Source: Bacillota bacterium
Lineage (GTDB): Bacteria; Bacillota; Clostridia; Lachnospirales; Lachnospiraceae
Direction: 5' to 3'
Length of the DNA stretch: 64,000 nucleotides
NCBI GenBank assembly: GCA_023415055.1
Contig: JAEZLZ010000078.1
Coordinates: 33,300-97,299, forward strand
Of this stretch, positions 37,528 through 45,266 are shown piece after piece. The notes under the pieces were generated by a model that saw only the letters and a program-made list of their open reading frames with translations, ran no database searches and had not been told where the DNA came from. How positions within the stretch are numbered: position 1 is the first letter of the stretch; every line of letters starts with the position of its first letter. The position numbers and the translations under genes are program-made.

Positions 37528-38180
37528 TTTAAACCCTCACTTTCTGCCAGCTGCAGGATGTCTTCATAGCTTTTTGCAAAATAATCCGCACCGATTAGTT
37601 TATATTTTTCCTGATCATCATGGAAAGCATAGCCTCCGACTACTATCTTCACCGGATAACTTAACGCCTTCTTCAGCTCCTCGATCATCTTCTTTGCTGC
37701 AACCAGATTGTAATAATTGCTGACGCTGATTGCCACAACCTCCGGTTGGATCACATGAATTGCATTATAAAAGTCCTGATAGGGTGTATTGCTTCCGACA
37801 AAGATTGCTTCGTATCCACCGATCGTGAAGAAATCGGCTACCATCCGCGCTCCCAGATCGTGATATTCCTCCGGTGGACATAAAACCGCTGCAAGTCCTT
37901 TCTTCGGATAATTTAGTTCATTTCTCTTTGCTATCACATAGGGATAACAATTCTCGACTATCGTTCTCACGATTCCGGTCTTCACATGCTCCTTCCAGAT
38001 ACAGATTCTCTTATCTGCAAGCTTACAGGTCATATTGTTGAGCATTGGTGTCAGAATGCTGCTATATAGCTCTATCACTTCAATTTCCCTTGAATGAAGC
38101 TTTTCCATTATGTATTTCACTGCTTCTTCCTTATTCTCAGCTTCAAAAATCTGCTCGAACTGCTGATAAATTTCATTCAT
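37524..38180 (-). CDS. Cobalamin-binding domain protein
   Basis: A 218-aa soluble protein with a helical N-terminal module (about 1-85, B12-binding-2 type) and a Rossmann-like B12-binding domain. The cobalamin motif DxHxxG appears as EYHDLG near residue 108, keeping the axial histidine; later VVAISVSNYYN and KIVVGGYAF strands complete the fold. No DNA-binding or methyltransferase domain is attached. Proteins like this sense or carry corrinoids. It overlaps an ABC exporter permease gene by four bases, so it may regulate or serve that transporter; this is inference. GGGAGG precedes the ATG. Confidence 0.8.
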   Translation of the reverse strand: MNEIYQQFEQIFEAENKEEAVKYIMEKLHSREIEVIELYSSILTPMLNNMTCKLADKRICIWKEHVKTGIVRTIVENCYPYVIAKRNELNYPKKGLAAVLCPPEEYHDLGARMVADFFTIGGYEAIFVGSNTPYQDFYNAIHVIQPEVVAISVSNYYNLVAAKKMIEELKKALSYPVKIVVGGYAFHDDQEKYKLIGADYFAKSYEDILQLAESEGLK

Positions 38181-38697
38181 TTCAGTTTTCCTCCCTTTGC
38201 TATTCTTATTTTCTATTTACATTTTTTTGTTTTTATTCTTTTCAGTTTACTTACCAATTCATCTCAATTTTAGGATTATCCATAAACTCTCATTTTTTGT
38301 CAACTTATAACTCCTTACATTTAATTTATCACAAAACTTACTTTTTATCAATTTAATTTTATAAAATTTATTATATTTTTTTATTATAGTAAACATTAAT
38401 ATTGATATCTATTACTAATATTGTCTATATACAAGAGAAAGTACGCTTTGCTAACTTTCTCTTGTCATAAATAAAGGACTCCTTGCCTCCCTTTCCATCG
38501 GTCAGCCGGATTGTCTTTTCTCCGGTTAACACAGATTTTCCGGGAAGTGGATATCCGCCATTTCCTTCTCTGTACGACATTACTCGTATCCCGTACTAAT
38601 TTACGCTTCACTTTCCAATGTTTTACGATTGTTATGCAACCGCATACCCAGTATACTGAGCTGGTTACTAGACTTTAAATCTCATGGAGGATTTTTT
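38181..38697. other. Divergent intergenic region, AT-rich
   Basis: About 520 bases between the corrinoid protein (minus) and the Ig-like protein (plus). The left 230 bases are extremely AT-rich; the middle holds a palindromic repeat. Promoters for both genes must lie here but I see no strong match. No gene found. Confidence 0.45.
38432..38464. repeat. Interspersed palindrome, AGAAAG family, copy 2
   Basis: CAAGAGAAAG-TAC-GC-TTT-GC-TAA-CTTTCTCTTG followed by TCATAAATAAA, nearly the same core and right flank as the copy at 35517. Not attached to a gene end here. Confidence 0.75.
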
Positions 38698-39759
38698 ATG
38701 AAAAAGGTACATAAATTAGTTTTTGCTTTTTTTACAACCCTCATTCTTATGACTGCTTCTGTAATTATACCAGTTCAAGGAACGACCGCTGTTGCCAGTG
38801 CTGCTTCTGTTACGATCAGCACTAAGTCTGTCACTCTGGAAGTAGGACAGACAAAATCGCTGAAAATCAACGGATCAAGTAGAAAGGTGACCTGGTCCAC
38901 CAGTAAAAAATCTGTTGCTACCATCTCAAGCTCCGGCAAGATAACTGCAAAAGCAGTTGGTTCAGCTATCATTACCGCCTCTGTCTCAGGCAAAAAGCTC
39001 ACCTGCAAAGTAACGGTAAAGGAACCGATTGAGATCAGCTATCAGAGCTATAATCTGGATATCGGAAAATCCAAGACACTAAAGATAACAGGAACAACAA
39101 AAGCTGTAACCTGGACCTCCGGTGATAAAAGGATAGCAACCGTTTCCTCTTCCGGTAAAGTGACTGCCGTATCCGATGGTAAAACAACGATCAGCGCTTC
39201 GGTTGACGGCAAAAAATTAACCTGCAATATAAAAGTATATAAAGAAAACTCTTATATGAAAAAGGCTCCCTTTAAGCCAACCGAGCTTCGCATCTCGGAT
39301 CTCAGTATCGTCATTCCTAAGGATTGGCTGCTAAGTAAGGATGCTTCGGAAGAGGATGAATATTTTGCTCTGGCCACCCCTGCCGATTCTGTGAACGGCT
39401 CTTATGTCATGTTCTATATCCAGGATACAGGGAAGAAAAGTCCATCCTATAAAGTTGCGAGAAAAGAATTCCTGCAATCAATCACCCAGGCTTCTATTCA
39501 GGCATATTATGAGGATTTAGCGCAAGGTTTACCCGTCAGTGTAGCTGATTTCAAACAAGAGGATTATAAGACAAGCTTTGGTGATACATTAAAATCCTAC
39601 TATACACTGACGATCGGCGATTACATCATTCATGAGGCAGTATATACCTTTTATCTGGATGAGTACTATATTGAGGTTACCGTTGCCGATGCGGATAGTG
39701 ATACCAGCTTCCCGAAAAATGCAGACTATATGTTACAATCCATTCAGATAAAAAAATAA
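38698..39759 (+). CDS. Secreted protein with two bacterial Ig-like (BIG_2) domains
   Basis: A 353-aa protein starting at MKKVHKLVFAFF (ATG 38698, GGAGG upstream). A signal peptide covers about residues 1-38, ending near ASAASV. Two BIG_2 domains follow: about 40-110 and 112-182, each with the hallmark VTWSTSKKSVATISSSGKIT / VTWTSGDKRIATVSSSGKVT strands. The last roughly 170 residues (from LRISDLSIVIPKDW) form a separate alpha/beta domain I do not recognise. No anchor motif is seen, so it is probably secreted or held by carbohydrate or protein contacts. Single gene. Confidence 0.85.
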   Translation: MKKVHKLVFAFFTTLILMTASVIIPVQGTTAVASAASVTISTKSVTLEVGQTKSLKINGSSRKVTWSTSKKSVATISSSGKITAKAVGSAIITASVSGKKLTCKVTVKEPIEISYQSYNLDIGKSKTLKITGTTKAVTWTSGDKRIATVSSSGKVTAVSDGKTTISASVDGKKLTCNIKVYKENSYMKKAPFKPTELRISDLSIVIPKDWLLSKDASEEDEYFALATPADSVNGSYVMFYIQDTGKKSPSYKVARKEFLQSITQASIQAYYEDLAQGLPVSVADFKQEDYKTSFGDTLKSYYTLTIGDYIIHEAVYTFYLDEYYIEVTVADADSDTSFPKNADYMLQSIQIKK

Positions 39760-39961
39760 TTTCAACACAAGGACTCACCTAATCGTTAAAACAACTTATA
39801 AACCGTGTTCATTCTGTCATTTATAATAAAATTTTTCTGGACTTAATCGATATTACTTATTATAATATAAATTAATAATAATACATGTGAAAAAGCTAAT
39901 GTTAGCCAACCCTTTGAAATCATGTATTATATATTTATATTTCATAAAAGGAGTGATATCC

Positions 39962-40090
39962 ATGGCGAATAGAGATATTAAAAAAGAGGTTAAAAAGAAG
40001 AAAAAGTCAGATACCGGTGCTGCATTACCGTCATTAAAGCCGATTATGCCCGAGCCCGAGGTTATTAAAAAGCCGAAGAAGAACGCCTAA
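39962..40090 (+). CDS. Small highly basic protein, 42 aa
   Basis: Starts at MANRDIKKEVKKKKKSD (ATG 39962) with AAAGGAG nine bases upstream, which excludes the longer in-frame start. About 15 of 42 residues are lysine, with a proline-rich end (PIMPEPEVIKKPKKNA). It is probably disordered and may bind nucleic acid or membranes. A good ribosome binding site and a strong terminator after it support a real gene. Function unknown. Confidence 0.65.
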   Translation: MANRDIKKEVKKKKKSDTGAALPSLKPIMPEPEVIKKPKKNA

Positions 40091-40129
40091 TATAACCTTG
40101 CTCCTTCGTATTTTATTGTATAACATTAA

Positions 40130-40168
40130 GACAGAAAGCATTCTTCGTAATCTTTCTATTGTTCTGAA
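40130..40168. repeat. Interspersed palindrome, AGAAAG family, degenerate copy 3
   Basis: ACAGAAAGCATTCTTCGTAATCTTTCTATTGTTCTGAA keeps the AGAAAG...CTTTCTATTGT outline of copies 1 and 2 with a changed centre. Lies just before the terminator at 40174. Confidence 0.5.
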
Positions 40169-40173
40169 CAACA

Positions 40174-40233
40174 AATACCTGTCGAACTTAGTATTTTGCT
40201 TCAAGCAAACTAAGTACCGACAGGTATTTTTTA
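40174..40233 (+). terminator. Terminator after the small basic protein gene
   Basis: AATACCTGTCG-ACTTAGT...ACTAAGT-CCGACAGGTATT followed by TTTT: a long stem of about 18 bp with a T tract. It works in both directions, since the next gene on the minus strand ends at 40274. Confidence 0.85.
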
Positions 40234-40273
40234 TACTACTGTTTAATTCATATACATCTTAGATTAATCGCGA

Positions 40274-40504
40274 TCAGATCTTGTCTCTTTTGTAATACCG
40301 AATTATCTCACCGGTTACACTCTCATATTGCTTTCTTTGTCTAGCCATGGATACGCCGTAATAATCAAGGCTTCGGTTAATCCTGCAAAGAATCGGTGAA
40401 CTCAACTTCATTCCCCTTCGAACCAGCCAGTTAATCAGTTTACGATGAACTTTAAACATTCTCCACTCAAATTCCAATAACAACAATATTCTCCATTCTT
40501 TCAT
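40274..40504 (-). CDS. Small conserved-looking protein, possibly Spo0E-like
   Basis: A 76-aa protein starting at MKEWRILLLLEFEW (ATG 40504) with AAGGAG ten bases upstream. Two helices separated by a turn are suggested (KVHRKLINWLVRRGMKL and PILCRINRSLDYYGV). The spacing resembles Spo0E-type aspartyl-phosphate phosphatases (R-x-x-L...G...I...S-x-x-L-D), but the SQxLD serine is replaced by Asn (NRSLD). It could therefore be a divergent relative or an unrelated hypothetical protein. Rich in Arg and Trp. Its upstream region carries an unusual set of repeats. Confidence 0.5.
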   Translation of the reverse strand: MKEWRILLLLEFEWRMFKVHRKLINWLVRRGMKLSSPILCRINRSLDYYGVSMARQRKQYESVTGEIIRYYKRDKI

Positions 40505-40746
40505 CGCTTCACTACTCCTTATCATTTGCATTGATTTGCAGTTATTGACTATTACTACATATTGCATGATGTTGCCGGATTGTATACGAATGGTAAATCT
40601 TGTTCTTAAATATAATTATGAGCTATTAGCGCAATATGCACAATCAGTAATTATTACCACGCTATGCATACCTTATCTTGCTGATGAATTATACTTTATA
40701 ATCTATATCATTTCCGAAGATAATTGTTTTTATTCTGTGCAAATCC

Positions 40747-40809
40747 TTCCATAGAACTACTTCCATGGAAGTTTTCACGGAAATTGTTTCATAGAAACCT
40801 TTCCATAAA
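40747..40809. repeat. Five short TTCCATrGAA-type repeats at 13-14 bp spacing
   Basis: TTCCATAGAA (40747), TTCCATGGAA (40761, inside a 14-bp perfect palindrome ACTTCCATGGAAGT at 40759-40772), TTCACGGAA (40774), TTCATAGAA (40788, within GTTTC-ATA-GAAAC) and TTCCATAAA (40801). They lie 240-300 bases upstream of the 76-aa gene. Possible protein binding sites. Confidence 0.65.
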
Positions 40810-40894
40810 CTGTAATATATTATCTGTCTTTATTATACCTCTATGATACAAGAACTCCAGTTAGATTTTCTAATATCATTTGAAATTTATGCTG

Positions 40895-42472
40895 CTAAAG
40901 TTCTACCACCCCGGTTGCTATTTTGTCGCAGAACATTCGGTCGTGTTCAACAAAAATCAATGTGGGATGATATTTGAGAATCAATTCTTCCATCTGTACT
41001 CTGGAGAAAACATCCACAAAGTTCAGCGGTTCATCCCAGACAAATAAATGGGCCGGCTCAGCGAGGCTTTTTGCCAGTAATACTTTTTTCTTCTGACCAC
41101 CGCTGAATTCACGGATGTCCTTCTCAAACTGCAATCTGGAAAAATCCAGCTGTCGTAAAACCGTCTTAAAAATTGTCTCGTCCACACCATAATTTACCGC
41201 AAAATCCTTCAAATTCCCCTTAAGATAAGAGGTGTCCTGGGATACATAGGATATCTTAAGCCCAGGCGCTACATAGTACCTCCCGGTATGGTCAATATCC
41301 GAACCAAGCAATAGCTTGAACAGGGTGGTTTTCCCTGAACCGTTCTTTCCGCGGATGGCTAATCGGTCTCCTTTTTGCAGGCAAAAATTTATTCTTGCAG
41401 CAATCAACTTATTCTCATAATACAGGCTCAAATCTTCCGCTTCCATCAGCCGCTTTCCCGGAAATTCCAGACTATTTAGCTTAAGTGCATCTACTTGTTC
41501 AATATTATGCAATAGCCCCTTCTTCTCTTCGATTGCTTCCAGCTTACGATTCTCAATTACCTTGGCTCGTTTCATCATCTTAGCTGATTTATGGCCAATT
41601 GCTCCACGGTCGGCGGCATGGGTACCGATCTTGGATGCCTCTATCTGATCCGACCATCCCATTGCTCTTCTGGCAGACTCCGATAACACTACGATATCTT
41701 TCTTCAGCTGGTCATTCCGCTCAAGCTCATAGTTATCCTTGAGCTCCTTGTTTGCATACCAGGAAGAATAATTTCCCTTCTGCACCTCGATATCGGCGCG
41801 ATTAATCGATAATACATGATCAATGCATTGATCCAAAAAGTTTCGGTCATGGGACACCAGAATAAAACCCTTTTTGGCCTGCAGATATTCTGCTAATACC
41901 CGTCGCCCCTCCATATCAAGATGATTGGTAGGTTCGTCGATCAGCAGAAAGTTATTCTTTTTCAGGAATAACGCCGCTAGCATAAGCTTCGTCCGTTCTC
42001 CAAAGCTAAGAGTATGGAACGGTCTTGTCAATACCTCTCGATTAACCTGCAGCTTTCCTATCTCCTTTTCAATCAATTCTTCGATTATATAACCGTCATG
42101 AGCCTGATATAGTTCCTGAAGTTTTCCGTACTGCTCCAGTTCCTCCTCCTTCACACCAAAAGAGAGGCATTTCTCCATCTCTTTCTCCCACCTCGTAAAG
42201 GGTGCAATCGTGTTCTTAATAATTGTCAAAGTATCTACACAGGTATCCTCTACTTCAAAAGGAAAGTAACTAAACTCGACGGAAGCGGTTATCGTTCCGC
42301 GGTAATCGTATTTACCGAGAAGTAGGTTTAGGAAGGTTGTCTTACCTCTTCCATTTCGTCCTATAAAGCCAAGCTTCCAATCCGTATCTAATTGAAAGCT
42401 TACATGTTCGAATATATTATCATAGCTGGTATCGTAACTAAAGGTTAAATCATTTATCATTATTTGAGACAT
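40895..42472 (-). CDS. Lsa-type ABC-F ribosomal protection protein
   Basis: A 525-aa soluble protein with two ATPase domains and no membrane part. First site: Walker A GRNGRGKTT, signature LSFGERTKL, Walker B FLLIDEPTNHLD. Second: GKNGSGKTT, FSGGQKKKV, LFVWDEPLNFVD. The linker carries GWSDQIEASKIGTHAADRG and IGHKSAKMMKRAK, the pattern of Lsa/Vga/CplR proteins, which displace lincosamides, pleuromutilins and streptogramin A from the ribosome. The second Walker B region ends FVD rather than HLD, as in Lsa-like proteins. A long leader with terminator precedes it. Resistance spectrum is inferred from the family. Confidence 0.88.
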   Translation of the reverse strand: MSQIMINDLTFSYDTSYDNIFEHVSFQLDTDWKLGFIGRNGRGKTTFLNLLLGKYDYRGTITASVEFSYFPFEVEDTCVDTLTIIKNTIAPFTRWEKEMEKCLSFGVKEEELEQYGKLQELYQAHDGYIIEELIEKEIGKLQVNREVLTRPFHTLSFGERTKLMLAALFLKKNNFLLIDEPTNHLDMEGRRVLAEYLQAKKGFILVSHDRNFLDQCIDHVLSINRADIEVQKGNYSSWYANKELKDNYELERNDQLKKDIVVLSESARRAMGWSDQIEASKIGTHAADRGAIGHKSAKMMKRAKVIENRKLEAIEEKKGLLHNIEQVDALKLNSLEFPGKRLMEAEDLSLYYENKLIAARINFCLQKGDRLAIRGKNGSGKTTLFKLLLGSDIDHTGRYYVAPGLKISYVSQDTSYLKGNLKDFAVNYGVDETIFKTVLRQLDFSRLQFEKDIREFSGGQKKKVLLAKSLAEPAHLFVWDEPLNFVDVFSRVQMEELILKYHPTLIFVEHDRMFCDKIATGVVEL

Positions 42473-42554
42473 ATTCTTTACCCTGCCTTTCTATCTATAT
42501 ACCGGTTATATGCGGGTCTGATTCTTTCCTATTCATATGTCCATTGATTGCCAA

Positions 42555-42588
42555 ACAAAAAGCCCACAAGAATAATATTCCTGTGGGC
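42555..42588 (-). terminator. Attenuator terminator in the ABC-F leader
   Basis: Minus strand GCCCACAGGAATATTATTCTTGTGGGC followed by TTTTTG. It sits 83 bases before the ABC-F start and after the promoter, so it must be overcome for expression, as in drug-induced attenuation of ABC-F genes. Confidence 0.85.
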
Positions 42589-42765
42589 AAATTATAACAG
42601 TTCATGAGAACGACAGCTCGTATCGGTCCTCTCCTTCTTACACCTCGACACTCAAAGTGCCGATGAAGATTCCTCTGCATAATTTAAGAATAGGTATGAT
42701 AATCACTTGCCCGCAAGAAACAAAGCCGGTCCGGCTGTATCCCTTCGCATATTCAAAATATCTGA

Positions 42766-42786
42766 TTAGCAAGCAGTAACTATCAT
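42766..42786 (-). CDS. Candidate leader peptide MIVTAC
   Basis: Six codons plus TAA in the ABC-F leader, with GAGG eight bases upstream. About 45 bases after the predicted transcript start. A ribosome stalled here by an antibiotic could change folding of the downstream hairpins. Too short for proof by sequence. Confidence 0.4.
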   Translation of the reverse strand: MIVTAC

Positions 42787-42839
42787 TCCTGATACCTCGT
42801 TTCCTAAATTTAATCAAAAGCAAATCATTTCCATGTGTT

Positions 42840-42868
42840 AATATAACATTCACACAGGAATATGTCAA
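42840..42868 (-). promoter_or_regulatory. Promoter of the ABC-F leader
   Basis: Minus strand TTGACA, 17-base spacer, TATATT. Near-consensus, just after the GH36 stop at 42885, giving a leader of about 360 bases. Confidence 0.85.
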
Positions 42869-42884
42869 TCGGCAAATTCTGTTT

Positions 42885-45266
42885 TTATTGCTTAACAGCT
42901 TCCCAGAGATAGAGTCTGGAAGCGTAATCTTTAAAAAGGCGAATCTCTTCGTTATAGCCTGTGCCGCTAAAGCCCTGCTTCAGTTTGACACCACCGTAAT
43001 TATACACTTCTCCGTAAGCAACATTGTCTTCCACTTCTCCCGGCATTTTCTTTACCATCGCTACGAGATTATGAGCCAGTGAGTCCTTCTTGATATGAAT
43101 CGGTGAGATCATATTGATCAGATCTCCAAATTCTTTGATATTAAAGACCTGCTGACGATTCATCATGTGATATAGTGTTGCAGGGGCCAAACCTTTGGTC
43201 TTAAAGCTTCCGTAACCAAAGTTAGCCTTCACCATGGTTTGAAGATACATTCCGAGTGCCACCTTTTGATCCTGTGATACCACCATCCATTGATAGCTGC
43301 CATCTTCTCCTGTCTTAATCCGATAAAAATCACCATATTGTAAGACCTCGCGGTAACTCTTGTAGAAGGCGATCTGCTCCGTCACCAGTTTCCTTTCCTT
43401 TGCTGAAAGCTCAGACAGATTGCATTCATATCCCAGCAGTCCAAAAGCTGCCACCTCAAAGCGTGTTTCCAGAGAAGTATTTCGCAGCGTCTGATGATTT
43501 GGACAACTTGATACATGGGCTCCTATCACCGACGGCGGATATCCATAACTGTAGCCTGTCTGGATCTCTGCGCGACAGATTGCATCTGTATTATCACTCG
43601 CCCAGATCTGCGGCATATAGCATAACATTCCAAGGTCAAAACGGTTCCCTCCGGATGCGCAGCTCTCAAAAAGTATCTTCGGGAAACGTTTCGTCAAGAC
43701 ATCAAGAACATGATAAAGCCCCAGAACATAACGATGAGAGAATTCTTTTTGTCTTTCGGGTGCTAGTGCTGAAGAATAAGTATCTGAGAAAATTCGGTTC
43801 ATATCCCATTTTACATAGGAGATATTCGCTCCTGAGAATACTCTGCTCATCTCTTCAATGAGATAGGAGCACACTTCCTCTCTTGTCAGATCCAGGATCA
43901 TCTGGTTTCTTCCCAGCGTATGCGGCGAGGATCCCACCTTAACCGCCCAATCCGGATGGGCGCGATACAGGTCACTGTTTTCATTTACCATCTCCGGCTC
44001 CACCCAGATGCCGAATTCCATTCCCATGGCATTGATCTTCTTTGCCAGACCGTAAAGTCCTTCTTTCAGCTTCTCCTTATTCTCCTTCCAATCACCTAAG
44101 GAGGAGGTATCATCATTACGGGAACCAAACCATCCGTCATCCAGTACAAACAGCTCGATGCCTGCCTCTCTGGCAGCCTTTGCCTGCTTTAAAAGTTTAC
44201 CTTCGTTAAATTTAAAGTAATTGGCTTCCCAACTGTTCAATAGAACCGGACGGATCTTGTCCCTCCATTCGCCACGTACTATATGCTTACGGATAAAACG
44301 ATGCATATTTTGGCTGATGCCCTGATAGCCGCTGGGCGAGAAGGTCACTACTGCTTCCGGTGCCTGAAAGTGTTCTCCAGGAGCCAGAGAAAAGGCAAAA
44401 TTGTTCGGCTGGATCCCCTGCAGGATCCGCAGCTTTCCCATACTGTTCATCTGCACAGCCGCATAATGATCTCCACTGTAAATCAGATTAAAACCATAGC
44501 AATCACCATAATCTTCATTTGCATGCTTCTCACTTACCATAAAAAACGGATTGCTGCGATTCCCGGATACCCCCGATTTAGAATCATTACTATAGATTCC
44601 GGGCAAGGCTTTCGTATGAAATCGTTCCATTTCTCTTGCCCAGGTACCATGGAAGGTTGTGATCTGATATTCCTCAGGATCAAGATCCAATTGATTACTC
44701 ATCAGCCGTTCCAACTGAACAGGTTGATCCGAGTGGTTAATTACCCTGGCACTACGGGTTATGATATCGCATTCTTCAAAGACACTATAGATTAAAAGTA
44801 ACGTAATAGCATAATATTTATCATATAGTTCAATCTCTAGACTTTGGCAGCAATCTGCTTGATCATAGTCAGCGTTCACATTGTCCGTTCTCTCAAGGTA
44901 AGCACTGGGTAGTCCCTCGAGATCTTTCTTACCATGAAGCAGCCTTGCTTCCCGGAACAGAAAATCATTGGTTCTGTTCCCATCCGCATGAGTCAGCTCA
45001 ATAAAAGGTTCTCTGATGTCACCCTTTCCAAAAGAAGACATCTCAAGGCAGACATCCTCCAGACTCAGCTCCGGATGCTCCACAGAATAAGCCAGCTGAG
45101 TACCTCCGATGAAGCTTACCTTCTGTATCAATGGCTCAAAACCACCGGTGAGGTCAATTCTTCGTCCATAATACAGATGCTCCAGATGTCCGGAGGGCTG
45201 GATGCGAAAACAGTAGGATGTATTCGCTGTATCCAATACAAATAGACTCTTGTCTCTCCTTATCAT
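42885..45266 (-). CDS. Alpha-galactosidase (GH36)
   Basis: A 793-aa enzyme hydrolysing terminal alpha-galactosides such as melibiose and raffinose. The N-terminal beta domain (to about 330) is followed by the barrel with FVLDDGWFGSRNDD, the nucleophile region YVKWDMNR (Asp) and the acid/base region ESCASGGNRFD. No signal peptide, so it acts after uptake. Its ATG overlaps the stop of the GPH symporter gene by four bases; the order TetR-GH2-symporter-GH36 forms one operon. Somewhat longer than the usual 720-740 aa of the family. Confidence 0.92.
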   Translation of the reverse strand: MIRRDKSLFVLDTANTSYCFRIQPSGHLEHLYYGRRIDLTGGFEPLIQKVSFIGGTQLAYSVEHPELSLEDVCLEMSSFGKGDIREPFIELTHADGNRTNDFLFREARLLHGKKDLEGLPSAYLERTDNVNADYDQADCCQSLEIELYDKYYAITLLLIYSVFEECDIITRSARVINHSDQPVQLERLMSNQLDLDPEEYQITTFHGTWAREMERFHTKALPGIYSNDSKSGVSGNRSNPFFMVSEKHANEDYGDCYGFNLIYSGDHYAAVQMNSMGKLRILQGIQPNNFAFSLAPGEHFQAPEAVVTFSPSGYQGISQNMHRFIRKHIVRGEWRDKIRPVLLNSWEANYFKFNEGKLLKQAKAAREAGIELFVLDDGWFGSRNDDTSSLGDWKENKEKLKEGLYGLAKKINAMGMEFGIWVEPEMVNENSDLYRAHPDWAVKVGSSPHTLGRNQMILDLTREEVCSYLIEEMSRVFSGANISYVKWDMNRIFSDTYSSALAPERQKEFSHRYVLGLYHVLDVLTKRFPKILFESCASGGNRFDLGMLCYMPQIWASDNTDAICRAEIQTGYSYGYPPSVIGAHVSSCPNHQTLRNTSLETRFEVAAFGLLGYECNLSELSAKERKLVTEQIAFYKSYREVLQYGDFYRIKTGEDGSYQWMVVSQDQKVALGMYLQTMVKANFGYGSFKTKGLAPATLYHMMNRQQVFNIKEFGDLINMISPIHIKKDSLAHNLVAMVKKMPGEVEDNVAYGEVYNYGGVKLKQGFSGTGYNEEIRLFKDYASRLYLWEAVKQ

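Noticed and set aside
42495..42868. Two overlapping minus-strand frames (61 and 76 codons) in the ABC-F leader
   Set aside because: They span the promoter or terminator, lack usable ribosome binding sites, and are better explained as leader RNA.
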